From NCBI GenBank assembly GCA_044370375.1, contig JBILVQ010000007.1, positions 1-30,348 of the forward strand: 30,348 bases of DNA, in the 5' to 3' direction. A program made the position numbers and the translations under genes. Below, piece after piece: positions 1-8,654 of the stretch (positions within the stretch are counted from its first letter, which is position 1; every line of letters begins with the position of its first letter). This stretch comes from JBILVQ01 sp044370375. Its GTDB lineage: Bacteria > Bacteroidota > Bacteroidia > UBA4408. The notes beneath the pieces are model-generated. The model searched no databases. It saw only the letters and a program-made list of their open reading frames with translations, and was not told the DNA's origin.

Positions 1-1717
1 CATCGGTATAGTGTTGCAACAAGGGCTTTAATTCATTTTTTAACCATTTATTTAATGGAATACTAAAACCTTGTTTTTTTCGTTGAAAATATTTTTCAGG
101 AATGTATTGATATAATTGCTCTTTCAGAATATACTTTTGAATGAGTCCGTTAATTTTTAAATCAGGCGGTAAATTAACAGCAAATTCCACCAATCGATAA
201 TCCAGTAAAGGCTCTCTCGCTTCCAATGAATAATACATACTTGCCCTGTCAACTTTTACCAGCAAGTCGTCAGGCAAATAGTTTTGTAAGTCGTGCAGGC
301 TTTGCTTTTCCGCCGGGGTTAAATTTCTTGGTTCCTTTCCATGGAATAAATTTTTCACTGCATGAAAATCAGCCCGCTTCATAAGGGCAGCAATTTCACG
401 ATTCGTGAATAAATATTGTTCTTGAGAAAAAATGTGATCCTGCCATTGTCCTATTTTTGGATTTTCGAATAGATATCCAATTCTTTTTTTTCTGCTGTCG
501 CCTAATTTCAGCAGAGGAGACAGAAAATTTTTACCATACTTCAACCAAGAGTTGCGAATTCGGTTGGCCCACAAATGCGCACCATAGCCATGAAATAATT
601 CATCGCCACCATCGCCCGACAATACCATGGTAACATGTTGTTTGGCCAATTTAGAAACCAACAATGTTGGAATGGCAGATGAATCAGCATAAGGCTCATC
701 ATAAATGTTGCTTAACAACGGAACAATTTCCAGCGCATCTTTTTCTGTAACGGTAAAAGCATGATGATGGGTGCCCAGAAATTTTGCAACTTCAGCAGCA
801 TATTCACTTTCATTAATGGCAGCTTCCTCAAAACCGATAGAAAAAGTATTGAGTTTTTTGTGGCCTGTATGTTGTGCTGCGATTGCGGTTACCAAGCTGG
901 AGTCGATGCCTCCGGATAAAAATGTACCAAAGGGAACATCGCTGATCATGCGGTAATGAACCGATGATTCAAGCAATGATTTTAAGGTATGATTGATTTC
1001 ATCCCGATCGGTAAAAACGTGGTTTTGAATTTTATCCTCAATATTCCAATAGTTTTCTTTTACGAGTTGCCCGGCTTTAATATCGAGCGATGAACCGGGA
1101 AGTAATTTCATTACGTTGCTGTAAATACTTTTTTCACCACCGATATAACCGGTATGAAAAAATGAGGTAACAGCGGAAGGATCGATGGATAGATTTAATT
1201 TTTTTCGCAGGGCCTTAAAAACTTTTAGTTCTGAGGCAAAGAATAAGTTGTTTCCATCCCAATAATAATATAAAGGTTTCACGCCTAAGCGGTCGCGAAA
1301 AATTTTTAGATTTTTTTCTGCGCGATTATACCAGGCAAAGGCAAACATTCCATTTAATTCATGAACGGCTTTTGAGCCCCATGTTTCTATGGCTTCTAGC
1401 ACCAATTCGGTATCTGAACTTGTTTTGGGTTGATAGTTTCCACCGCGGGATGCGATTAATTTTTTTTCAATCTCTTTATAATTGTAAACCTCACCGTTGT
1501 AAACAATGCAAGATTTTCCGGAAGCGCTGTTCATTGGTTGATTCGCTCCCGTTGAAAGATCAATGATGCTTAATCTGCGATGAGCCAATCCGATGGTTTC
1601 ATCGCTGTGAATGGCGTGTGCATCCGGTCCGCGGTGTTGCATCACCCTGTTAGCAAGCATTAAATCTTCAGGGTTGAAAAATCCCGAGGGTGAAAAGTAT
1701 CCGGCAATTCCGCACAT
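1..1717 (-). CDS. asnB: Asparagine synthetase (glutamine-hydrolysing), 3' end cut by the window edge
   Basis: Converts aspartate to asparagine using ATP and glutamine-derived ammonia. The protein starts MCGIAGYF, so Cys2 becomes the N-terminal nucleophile of a class-II glutamine amidotransferase domain. HRGPD follows near residue 28 and YNGEVYNY near residue 75. The C-terminal synthetase domain carries the pyrophosphate-binding motif SGGIDSS near residue 265, then LSGDGGDELF and SLEAREPLLD. About 572 codons are visible without a stop. Family members of this type run a little over 600 residues, so only the last few dozen are missing. The ATG lies one base after the stop of the tyrosine phosphatase gene, so the two are probably co-transcribed. 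AsnB-like proteins are also frequent near polysaccharide loci, but the neighbours here do not point that way. Family assignment is secure; the physiological role is inferred. Confidence 0.95.
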   Translation of the reverse strand, partial: MCGIAGYFSPSGFFNPEDLMLANRVMQHRGPDAHAIHSDETIGLAHRRLSIIDLSTGANQPMNSASGKSCIVYNGEVYNYKEIEKKLIASRGGNYQPKTSSDTELVLEAIETWGSKAVHELNGMFAFAWYNRAEKNLKIFRDRLGVKPLYYYWDGNNLFFASELKVFKALRKKLNLSIDPSAVTSFFHTGYIGGEKSIYSNVMKLLPGSSLDIKAGQLVKENYWNIEDKIQNHVFTDRDEINHTLKSLLESSVHYRMISDVPFGTFLSGGIDSSLVTAIAAQHTGHKKLNTFSIGFEEAAINESEYAAEVAKFLGTHHHAFTVTEKDALEIVPLLSNIYDEPYADSSAIPTLLVSKLAKQHVTMVLSGDGGDELFHGYGAHLWANRIRNSWLKYGKNFLSPLLKLGDSRKKRIGYLFENPKIGQWQDHIFSQEQYLFTNREIAALMKRADFHAVKNLFHGKEPRNLTPAEKQSLHDLQNYLPDDLLVKVDRASMYYSLEAREPLLDYRLVEFAVNLPPDLKINGLIQKYILKEQLYQYIPEKYFQRKKQGFSIPLNKWLKNELKPLLQHYTD

Positions 1718-1718
1718 A

Positions 1719-2219
1719 CTAGGTTGGTTCAGAAATTTCTTTTTCCAGATCAATCATTATTTTCTCACAGGCTTTATCCAATAATTCGTAAACCAATTGA
1801 AAACCTTCACTGCCGCCAAAATAAGGGTCGGGAACAGGTTTTGACTGACCTGGATAAATTTCATCCAGAATCATTTTTACTTTGGATAAGTGGGGATGAT
1901 TTTTTCCGATGCTATTTACATCCTGCAAATTATTTTGATCCATTACATAAATGCGGTCAAAATGGTCCAAATCATTTCGGTTAAATTGCCTTGCTCTTAA
2001 ATCGCTGATGTCAATTCCATTCATTAGCGCATTGCCGCTGCTTCTTTTATCAGGAGCTTCTCCAATATGGTAATTTGAGGTGCCGGCTGAGTCTGTTTTA
2101 ACCGGTAGCTTTCGTTCCAATGCTTTTGCCCTTAGAATACCTTCGGCCACAGGAGAGCGACAGATGTTCCCCAAACAAACCATCAGTACTTTTATTTCTT
2201 TTTTTGATGAATCTTTCAT
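1719..2219 (-). CDS. Low-molecular-weight protein tyrosine phosphatase
   Basis: Cytoplasmic phosphatase that hydrolyses phosphotyrosine through a cysteinyl-phosphate intermediate. The P-loop C-x5-R-S is at residues 15-22 (CLGNICRS), with Cys15 as nucleophile and Arg21 binding phosphate. The general acid is Asp131 in the PDPYFGG motif. The 166-residue length is normal for the family. The gene lies downstream of dnaA beyond a strong terminator and one base ahead of asnB, so it probably starts a short two-gene unit. Family members in Gram-negatives often control exopolysaccharide tyrosine kinases, but no such kinase is in view. The substrate cannot be told from sequence; arsenate-reductase activity, found in related folds, is less likely given the intact Asp-Pro motif. 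Confidence 0.93.
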   Translation of the reverse strand: MKDSSKKEIKVLMVCLGNICRSPVAEGILRAKALERKLPVKTDSAGTSNYHIGEAPDKRSSGNALMNGIDISDLRARQFNRNDLDHFDRIYVMDQNNLQDVNSIGKNHPHLSKVKMILDEIYPGQSKPVPDPYFGGSEGFQLVYELLDKACEKIMIDLEKEISEPT

Positions 2220-2234
2220 GATAAAATTCTGCTC

Positions 2235-2242
2235 CTAAGATA
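2235..2242 (-). promoter_or_regulatory. Possible -7 box for the phosphatase-asnB unit
   Basis: On the minus strand this reads TATCTTAG, one mismatch from the Bacteroidota consensus TAnnTTTG. It ends 15 bases before the phosphatase ATG. No clear -33 TTG lies at the expected distance, so support is weak. Confidence 0.25.
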
Positions 2243-2277
2243 AGGATTCGGGACAGGAAGTTGAAAGGGCTTTTAAC

Positions 2278-2310
2278 AAAAAAGGTGACCCGAGGAGGGT
2301 CACCTTTTTT
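2278..2310 (-). terminator. Rho-independent terminator downstream of dnaA
   Basis: A perfect 8-bp stem, GGTGACCC/GGGTCACC (2284-2291 and 2297-2304), has a five-base loop. It is flanked by six A on one side and six T on the other, so it can work in both directions. It follows dnaA by 16 bases and separates it from the phosphatase gene. Confidence 0.88.
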
Positions 2311-2326
2311 GCTTGGTGAGTTATTA

Positions 2327-3769
2327 TTACATCACGGAAATTCTTTTTTCCAATTCTTCGATGTAGATTTTGAATCGTTTATCGGTTTCCATCAAATTAT
2401 TGACGGTTCGGCAGGCGTGAAGTACGGTTGCATGGTCTTTTCCACCGCAGTGAAGTCCGATATTGGCCAAAGAAGCTTTGGTTAAACTTTTTGAAAAGTA
2501 CATGGCAATTTGTCGTGCCTGAACTACTTCTCTTTTTCTGGTTTTGGATTTCAGCAATTCAATGGGTAATTCAAAATAATCTGAAACCACTTTTTGAATA
2601 AAGTCGATGGAAACTTCACGAGCGGTGTTTTTCACAAACTTGTCGATCATCGACTTGGCCAGCTCGAGGGTAATGGATTTTTTATTCAAAGAAGATTGAG
2701 CAAGCAATGAAATAAGGGCTCCTTCCAGTTCGCGGATATTGGTGGTTATGCTATAAGCAAGATACTCAACTACTTCCTTTGGTAATTCGATGCCATCAGA
2801 ATAAAGTTTCTTTTCAAGCACGGCAATTCTTGTTTCAAGATCGGGCGCCTGCAGGTCGGCAGATAATCCCCACTTTAAACGGGAAAGTAATCTTTGTTCA
2901 ATTCCCTGCATTTCAACGGGTGGTTTATCGGCAGTTAAAACCAATTGCTTACCGTTTTGGTGGAGGTGATTAAAGATGTGGAAGAAAATATCCTGTGTTT
3001 TTTCTTTTCCGGAGAAAAACTGAACATCATCAATAATCAAGACATCAATCATTTGATAGAAATGAATGAAATCATTTTGATCGTTGTTTCTTACTGAGTC
3101 AACGTATTGGTGCATGAATTTTTCAGCCCCAACATAGAGAACGGTTTTGTTCGGAAATTTATTTTTTATCTCAATACCAATGGCCTGTGCCAAATGGGTT
3201 TTTCCCAAACCTACGTTTCCGTAGATCAGCAGGGGGTTAAAAGCGGTTCCTCCGGGTTTGTTAGACACCGCAAAACCGGCTGAGCGAGCCAAACGGTTGC
3301 AATCGCCTTCAACGAAATTTTCGAATGAATAATTAGGATTTAGTTGTGATTCAACATTTACCTTTTTTAATCCCGGGATAATGAAGGGATTACGGATGGA
3401 ATGATTGCTGATATCCAGCGGCATGCTTACCGCAGGGTTTACCAAGGCTTTTTTGTTGGTGGTAGGAATTTTAACGGTGTAGGGCTTTGAGGAACTGCTA
3501 TTGCTGTTTTCCATCACAATAGAGTATTCTAATCTGCCTTCGGTGCCTAATTCTTTACGGATGGTTTTTTTGAGCAGTGTAATGTAATGTTCCTCTAACC
3601 ATTCGTAAAAGAACTGACTAGGCACCTGAATCGTTAAAACATTTTCATGCAGTTTAATCGGTTTTATCGGTTCAAACCATGTACGAAAACTTTGTGGGCT
3701 AACATTATCCTTGATAACGGAAAGACAACTTTCCCAAATTTTTTCGAAATTCTTTTCCAATTGCTTCAC
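2327..3769 (-). CDS. dnaA: Chromosomal replication initiator DnaA
   Basis: AAA+ ATPase that binds DnaA boxes at the origin, melts the duplex and recruits the helicase. Domain I occupies roughly residues 1-85 and includes the SFRTWFEPI stretch at 27-35. A low-complexity linker (SNSSSS) follows. The AAA+ domain starts near 145, with Walker A GNVGLGKT at 184-191 and Walker B LIIDDVQ at 244-250. The C-terminal helix-turn-helix ends in the DnaA signature around GGKDHATVLHACRTV. The 480-residue length is typical. The ATG at 3769 gives the usual N-terminus. The upstream 240 bases are extremely AT-rich, but DnaA-box clusters were not found, so the origin is not evidently here. dnaA next to a low-molecular-weight phosphatase is an arrangement I recall from other Bacteroidota. 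Confidence 0.98.
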   Translation of the reverse strand: MKQLEKNFEKIWESCLSVIKDNVSPQSFRTWFEPIKPIKLHENVLTIQVPSQFFYEWLEEHYITLLKKTIRKELGTEGRLEYSIVMENSNSSSSKPYTVKIPTTNKKALVNPAVSMPLDISNHSIRNPFIIPGLKKVNVESQLNPNYSFENFVEGDCNRLARSAGFAVSNKPGGTAFNPLLIYGNVGLGKTHLAQAIGIEIKNKFPNKTVLYVGAEKFMHQYVDSVRNNDQNDFIHFYQMIDVLIIDDVQFFSGKEKTQDIFFHIFNHLHQNGKQLVLTADKPPVEMQGIEQRLLSRLKWGLSADLQAPDLETRIAVLEKKLYSDGIELPKEVVEYLAYSITTNIRELEGALISLLAQSSLNKKSITLELAKSMIDKFVKNTAREVSIDFIQKVVSDYFELPIELLKSKTRKREVVQARQIAMYFSKSLTKASLANIGLHCGGKDHATVLHACRTVNNLMETDKRFKIYIEELEKRISVM

Positions 3770-3962
3770 GAGCTTTCTTTTTATTTTGTTAGTTCCTTTT
3801 CTTGCTATTTTTCAAACACAGGCAAAAGTGTTTATAAAAAAGTTCAAAAAAAAATTTTATTTCTATTGATTTTTTCAGTTCCAATTCAACTCCCACTTTA
3901 TCTGACAATTATAGTTTTTTTTCGTCAAATAATCAAGGTTGAAACACACTTATTTTTTTTTT

Positions 3963-3970
3963 CAAAAATA
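3963..3970 (-). promoter_or_regulatory. Candidate -7 box for dnaA
   Basis: The minus strand reads TATTTTTG, an exact TAnnTTTG match. A TTTG (3993-3996 on the plus strand as CAAA) lies 22 bases upstream. The region is made of A and T runs, so chance matches are likely. If real, dnaA would have a leader of nearly 190 bases. Confidence 0.3.
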
Positions 3971-4009
3971 AATAAAAAAAAACCTTTTTTTTCAAAAAAA
4001 ATCTTATTG

Positions 4010-4945
4010 TTAAATCCGTTCGGCCAAAGAATTTATACCGATGGCATTCCCGCTAAAACTCTTTTTTCCTTTGCCTTGTTGTACATATAAATTAATGACA
4101 CCCAGTTTGATACCAGCCCAGCCAACCTGCGCCACACAAACCTCTTTGCCATCACGATTAGAAAGCAATAGGGGCTTATCTAAGAAGGTATGTGTATGGC
4201 CACCAATAATTACATCAATAAACCTCGATTGTTTGGCAAGGGTCATATCTGAAATTTTATTTTCGTTGTACTTGAAACCCAGATGACTCAAACAAATGAT
4301 TACATCGCACTTTTCGTCTTGCTTCAATCGAATGGCCATTTCTGCTGCCTTCTGCACAGGGTCTTGATAAACAGTGTCTCCGTAATTTTTTTTGTCCACC
4401 AAACCGCTTAATTCTATTCCCAGTCCGAAAACACCAATTTTAAGTCCTCCGCGGGAAAAAATTTTAAAGGCTTCGGTTTTTCCTTTTAAGTCGGTATTAG
4501 AGAAATCGTAATTGGCGCAGAGCAGCGGAAATTTTGCAAAAGGTAATTTAGAAACAATTCCATCAATTCCATTATCGAAATCGTGATTGCCAATGGCTGA
4601 AGCATCATAGCCCATTTCCGACATTAGCCGCAATTCCAACTCACCACCGTACTTATTAAAGTAATAGGTGCCTTGATAAATATCACCTGCGTCCAGCAAC
4701 AAAACATTGGGTTCGCTTGCCCTTATTTTTTTGATCAGTGCCGCTCTTCTGGCTGCACCGCCAAGTCCGGGATATTTTGGGTCATTGTCCGGAAAAGGGT
4801 CAATATGGCTATGCACATCATTGGTATGCAGGATGGTAAGCTTTATCAAATCGTTTTTAGCCAAAAGGTCAGAGGGCATTCCCAAAAGGAAACTACCGGC
4901 TCCAAATGCCAATCCATGCTTTAAAAAATCTCTTCTGTTAGTCAT
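4010..4945 (-). CDS. Tat-exported metallophosphatase, N-terminal half of a split 5'-nucleotidase
   Basis: Calcineurin-like two-metal phosphoesterase domain of the UshA/5'-nucleotidase family. It should remove phosphate from nucleotides or related periplasmic substrates. The N-terminus NRRDFLKHG followed by a hydrophobic run is a twin-arginine export signal. Metal-ligand motifs are in order: LTILHTNDVH (Asp43, His45), LLLDAGDIYQG, GNHDFDNG, CLSHLG and GGHTHT. The protein stops at 311 residues and lacks the C-terminal substrate-binding domain found in one-chain enzymes. That domain is encoded by the upstream gene, which it overlaps by eight bases (ATGACTAA), suggesting translational coupling. 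Split pairs of this kind are known in Bacteroidota. Whether the two proteins form one enzyme is inference, and the substrate is unknown. Confidence 0.92.
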   Translation of the reverse strand: MTNRRDFLKHGLAFGAGSFLLGMPSDLLAKNDLIKLTILHTNDVHSHIDPFPDNDPKYPGLGGAARRAALIKKIRASEPNVLLLDAGDIYQGTYYFNKYGGELELRLMSEMGYDASAIGNHDFDNGIDGIVSKLPFAKFPLLCANYDFSNTDLKGKTEAFKIFSRGGLKIGVFGLGIELSGLVDKKNYGDTVYQDPVQKAAEMAIRLKQDEKCDVIICLSHLGFKYNENKISDMTLAKQSRFIDVIIGGHTHTFLDKPLLLSNRDGKEVCVAQVGWAGIKLGVINLYVQQGKGKKSFSGNAIGINSLAERI

Positions 4946-5705
4946 TCGAAATAATTCTTTGGTCTAATTTAGGTTGCAACTTGTTTCCTTTTTTTCCCTC
5001 CATCAGCATATACTCCGCAATTGCTTCTCTTAGTTTTCGGTTTAGCAGTTTTTTTTCAATCGGTTCATTAAAAAAACGCATTTTGTCACCACCTCCGGCC
5101 AGATAGTCGGATGTAACCACCCTGTAAGTTTTATTGGGGTCAAAGGCCGAACCATTGATCGTTATAGCAAGGGGTTGCTCATTGGTAATGGTGAGTCTTG
5201 CTCCTGCCAACGGAACCCCATTGGCTTTTCCAATATAATTGAACATTTCCTGTATTTGGGCCCCGCTCATGGTTAAAACCACAATCATGTTTTCAAAGGG
5301 CATTAATTCAAAAATTTTACCCATGCTGATTTCACCTTTGGGCAATGAGGTTCTTAGGCCCCCATTGTTTAACATACAAATGTCTGCCGGTGCTAAACCC
5401 ATCTCTTTTAGGTATTCATTTGTCCGGGCCAGCGTAATATCGGCTATCAAATTACCAAGTTTTCCTTCCGGCTGACCCTTAACTGCTTCATCTTCCGAAA
5501 TAATCAACACCTGCGTCATCTCCTTTTCTAAGGTAGATTTATAAGGATCTATCATTTCCAGAATGGCCTTGTCCTCTTCTTTTTCTGCATTTAATTGTAC
5601 TGCCGATGGTTCAATTTTACTTACCGTGGAAACTGATTTGCAACCATGGTTTACCAATAGGGCGAGGCCAAAGAAAAGTAGGAATAGGCCGCTTTTTTTC
5701 TGCAT
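4938..5705 (-). CDS. Lipoprotein with 5'-nucleotidase C-terminal domain
   Basis: Substrate-recognition domain of the 5'-nucleotidase family, without the metallophosphatase half. Family landmarks are GNLIADI, the NNGGLR segment, FELMPFENMIVVLTMSG and the late YRVVTSDYLAGGGDKM. I chose the ATG at 5705 because it gives MQKKSGLFLLFFGLALLV followed by Cys22, a plausible signal peptide and lipobox for this phylum. An upstream in-frame ATG at 5816 would add 37 basic/hydrophobic residues before that signal peptide, which is unlikely. The product is therefore probably anchored in the periplasm or on the outer membrane. It ends inside the start of the metallophosphatase gene. The domain alone should not be catalytic, so a joint role with the neighbour is inferred. 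Confidence 0.9.
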   Translation of the reverse strand: MQKKSGLFLLFFGLALLVNHGCKSVSTVSKIEPSAVQLNAEKEEDKAILEMIDPYKSTLEKEMTQVLIISEDEAVKGQPEGKLGNLIADITLARTNEYLKEMGLAPADICMLNNGGLRTSLPKGEISMGKIFELMPFENMIVVLTMSGAQIQEMFNYIGKANGVPLAGARLTITNEQPLAITINGSAFDPNKTYRVVTSDYLAGGGDKMRFFNEPIEKKLLNRKLREAIAEYMLMEGKKGNKLQPKLDQRIISND

Positions 5706-5804
5706 GAATTTTTTGCTAAAGATTCCATAAAGGTAAATTTTTGATTCAACGTGCACAGCGGTTTCTTTCAAAAAAAAATAAATTTTTTTGATGAGGTTCT
5801 TGAT

Positions 5805-5812
5805 TATTTTTG
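5805..5812 (+). promoter_or_regulatory. Candidate -7 box for the thioesterase operon
   Basis: TATTTTTG matches TAnnTTTG exactly and ends 14 bases before the thioesterase ATG. A TTTG lies only 14 bases upstream, shorter than the usual 19 or so, so the -33 element is uncertain. Confidence 0.42.
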
Positions 5813-5826
5813 ACAAAATTTATTAA

Positions 5827-6237
5827 ATGTTCGAATCTACCACTTCGCTAAGGGTGCGGTATGCCGAAACCGACCGGATGGGCTATGTTTATTATGGCAA
5901 TTACGCCTCTTTTTATGAGGTGGGCAGGGTAGAAGCGCTGCGCGATTTAGGACTCAGCTACCGCGAATTGGAGGATTCAGGCATTATGCTTCCTGTTTCT
6001 GAATTGTCTTCTAAGTACCGTAAACCGGCTTACTATGATGATTTAATTTCGGTGCGTACCGTAATTCCCGAAATGCCTGCGGCCCGTCTTAAATTCTTGT
6101 ATTACCTTTATAATACCGCCGGGGATTTAATTAACGAGGGGGCAACTACCTTGGTCTTTGTCAACATTCAAACCATGAAACCCTGTGGTGCTCCAAAGCA
6201 TTTTCTTGATTTAATATGCCCTTATTTTAACGAATGA
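5827..6237 (+). CDS. YbgC/FadM-like hotdog acyl-CoA thioesterase
   Basis: A 136-residue hotdog-fold protein expected to hydrolyse acyl-CoA thioesters in the cytoplasm. The N-terminal motif RYAETDRMGYVYYGNYASFYE (residues 11-31) matches the 4-hydroxybenzoyl-CoA thioesterase/YbgC signature; Asp16 sits at the catalytic aspartate position and Asn25-Tyr26 are conserved. It is the first gene of a plus-strand cluster and overlaps the aminopeptidase start by four bases (ATGA). The classical partner genes of ybgC (tol-pal) are absent, so the E. coli role cannot simply be transferred. A CoA-binding protein at the far end of the same cluster is a loose link to acyl-CoA chemistry. The exact substrate is unknown. 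Confidence 0.85.
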   Translation: MFESTTSLRVRYAETDRMGYVYYGNYASFYEVGRVEALRDLGLSYRELEDSGIMLPVSELSSKYRKPAYYDDLISVRTVIPEMPAARLKFLYYLYNTAGDLINEGATTLVFVNIQTMKPCGAPKHFLDLICPYFNE

Positions 6238-8654
6238 AAAAATTGTTGTTCTGTGCATTGGTTTTTCAGTTAAGCCAAGCCTTCTCGCAAAACCACTTCT
6301 ATACCGTGCCAGTTGATGCGGAAAAGAATTACCGTGAGCATCAAGTGGATATGCTCTCCATGAGACTTTCGGTTGATTTTAAACCCGATTCTGCTTTGGT
6401 TTTGGGTGAAGTTACCCACCTCTTTTCTTCCTTGCGCAACAGGGTTGATTCTTTGTTTTTTGATGCCCCCGGAATTTCTTTTTCTAAAGTTACTCACAAC
6501 GGAAAAGTTATTCCTTACAAAACAAATGAAAAGGGAATTACCGTTTTTTTCGAAAAACCCTTGCAATGGAATGCAAAGGACAGTGTAACTTTTGTTTATA
6601 CTGCGAGGCCTAAAAAGGGAATTTATTTTATTGGATGGAATGATCCCACCAACCGCTCCCGTAAACAAATCTGGACACAAGGGCAGGGAATTGACAACCG
6701 ACAATGGATTCCCTGTTATGACGATACCAATGATAAATTGATTACCGAAGTAATGGTAAAATTTAACAAGGATTATAAGGTTTTGTCGAATGGAACCAAA
6801 TTGAAGGAAAAGGATAATGGCGATGGCACTAAAACCTGGCACTACAAAATGAAACATCCTCATAGTGTTTATTTGTTGATGCTCGGAATTGGCGTTTATG
6901 ATATCAAAGAATTAAAATCTGCCTCAGGTGTACCCATCCACCTTTGGTATTATCCCGACAAAGCAGATCGGGTTGAATCTACCTATCGTTACAGCAAGGA
7001 AATGTTTGATTTTTTTGAAAAAGAAATTGGGGTTCCTTATCCATGGGAATCTTATTCGCAAATACCGGTGCAGGATTTTATGTATGGTGCCATGGAAAAT
7101 ACTACCGCTACTGTTTTTGGCGATTTTTTCCTCAACGATGCCAGAGGGGCTATCGACCGTGGTTATGTGGGTGTGAATGCCCATGAATTGGCCCATCAAT
7201 GGTTTGGTGATTTAATCACCGCACGCAGTGATCCGCATCATTGGTTGCAGGAAAGTTTCGCAACTCATTATAACATGTTGTTTGAAGGACAGGCTTTTGG
7301 AAAGGATTTTTATGATTGGTCGCGAAGGAATGCTTACAATGCAGCCCTTGAGGCTTCAAAAAAAGACAAGTATCCTGTAGCTCACAGCCAGGGCGGTAGT
7401 CCGCGTCATTACCAGAAAGGGGCTAGTGTGCTACACATGCTCAAATATGTTGTTGGCCGCGAAGGATACAACCGGGGTGTAGCTAACTATCTAAAGAAAA
7501 ACGCCTATGGAAATGTGGATACCCACGACTTCATGAATGCGATTGAAGACGCTACCGGACAACCACTTTCATGGTTTTTTGATCAATGGGTGCACAAGGG
7601 CGGAGAGCCTTCTTACGCGGTTTCGTTTTCTGAAAGAATTAATGCCAATCAAAAGAGAAGCGGTGTATTTCTGGTAAACCAGGTGCAGGAATTGAACGAT
7701 CAGGTTGGTCTTTTCAAAATGCCCTTTGAATTTGAAATTTATTTTGAAGACGGCAGCATGGTAAGCAAGAGAGAATGGGTGGATAAGGCCGCCAATGAAA
7801 TTGTCATTGAGCTTCCGGAAGGAAAGAAAGTGGCTTATGTTTTGTTTGACCCCAACAGCAATGTTTTGAAATCGGTGCAATTCGATAAGCCTACCGCTAT
7901 GTTGATGGAGCAGGCGAAAAAATCGAAATACATGATTGACCGATACGATGCTTGGGTTGCCCTTCAAAAGGTTCCATTGGCAGAGAAAAAGGATTTCATG
8001 ATTAGCGCCTTCATGGCCGGTGATTATCATCCTGTTAAATCCGAAATTTTAAAGCAATCACTTCAAAGCAAGGGCACCGAATTCCTTGCTCTTCATCGTT
8101 CTGCCATCACTGACCCTTCCGCAGAAGTGCGCAAAACCATGATTAACAATGCCGTGAATCCTGCTGCCGATTTAATTCCTGATTTCGAAAAAATGTTACA
8201 AGACTCTTCATACGATGTGTTGTCAACAGCATTAGAAAAATTGATTATTTGGAATCCGTTGAAAGCAAAGGATTACCTAAACCAAACCAAGGGCATTGAG
8301 GGTTCAAGGGCCAAAGTGGTTGCTATGAAGTGGCATGAATTGAATTATTTGCTCAACAATGAATCTGCATCATTGGATGTTTTGGTTGATTATACTTCCG
8401 TTTCATTTGAGTTTCAAACCAGAACATCGGCCTTTAATACTTTGAAACGCCTTGGTGTTATTAATGATGCTATTATCCGGAATGCACTGAAATCCACCGT
8501 GAGTTCCAACAATCGTTTGAGCGGACCGGCCGCAGATTATATCAGGTATTTCAATACACAGGTGAAACACAGAAGTCAGATAAAAACTGTTTTTCAAATG
8601 GAAAAGTGGAATGCGACCGAAACCCAAACCATTCAAAAAATAATTCAAGAATGA
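6234..8654 (+). CDS. Secreted M1-family zinc aminopeptidase
   Basis: An exported peptidase expected to remove N-terminal residues from peptides. A signal peptide (MKKLLFCALVFQLSQAFS) comes first. The substrate-anchoring motif GAMEN is at 285-289. The zinc site HELAH is at 317-321, with the third ligand Glu340 exactly 18 residues later (HEXXH-x18-E). The 806-residue length fits M1 enzymes with a C-terminal helical repeat domain, and the last 250 residues look helical. No T9SS sorting domain is present at the C-terminus, so a periplasmic place or outer-membrane association is more likely than release through T9SS. Start and stop overlap the neighbours by four bases on each side, so it is firmly inside the operon and may supply amino acids to the adjacent transporter. 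Confidence 0.95.
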   Translation: MKKLLFCALVFQLSQAFSQNHFYTVPVDAEKNYREHQVDMLSMRLSVDFKPDSALVLGEVTHLFSSLRNRVDSLFFDAPGISFSKVTHNGKVIPYKTNEKGITVFFEKPLQWNAKDSVTFVYTARPKKGIYFIGWNDPTNRSRKQIWTQGQGIDNRQWIPCYDDTNDKLITEVMVKFNKDYKVLSNGTKLKEKDNGDGTKTWHYKMKHPHSVYLLMLGIGVYDIKELKSASGVPIHLWYYPDKADRVESTYRYSKEMFDFFEKEIGVPYPWESYSQIPVQDFMYGAMENTTATVFGDFFLNDARGAIDRGYVGVNAHELAHQWFGDLITARSDPHHWLQESFATHYNMLFEGQAFGKDFYDWSRRNAYNAALEASKKDKYPVAHSQGGSPRHYQKGASVLHMLKYVVGREGYNRGVANYLKKNAYGNVDTHDFMNAIEDATGQPLSWFFDQWVHKGGEPSYAVSFSERINANQKRSGVFLVNQVQELNDQVGLFKMPFEFEIYFEDGSMVSKREWVDKAANEIVIELPEGKKVAYVLFDPNSNVLKSVQFDKPTAMLMEQAKKSKYMIDRYDAWVALQKVPLAEKKDFMISAFMAGDYHPVKSEILKQSLQSKGTEFLALHRSAITDPSAEVRKTMINNAVNPAADLIPDFEKMLQDSSYDVLSTALEKLIIWNPLKAKDYLNQTKGIEGSRAKVVAMKWHELNYLLNNESASLDVLVDYTSVSFEFQTRTSAFNTLKRLGVINDAIIRNALKSTVSSNNRLSGPAADYIRYFNTQVKHRSQIKTVFQMEKWNATETQTIQKIIQE

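Noticed and set aside
3770..4009. Replication origin beside dnaA
   Set aside because: AT-rich, but only a single one-mismatch DnaA-box-like 9-mer (3829-3837) is seen; a cluster would be expected.
3647..4090. Plus-strand frame of 147 codons opposite dnaA and its upstream region
   Set aside because: Phe/Lys-rich translation of A and T runs that overlaps two real genes antisense.
5706..5816. 37-residue N-terminal extension of the 5'-nucleotidase lipoprotein
   Set aside because: It would put a basic segment before a normal signal peptide and lipobox.
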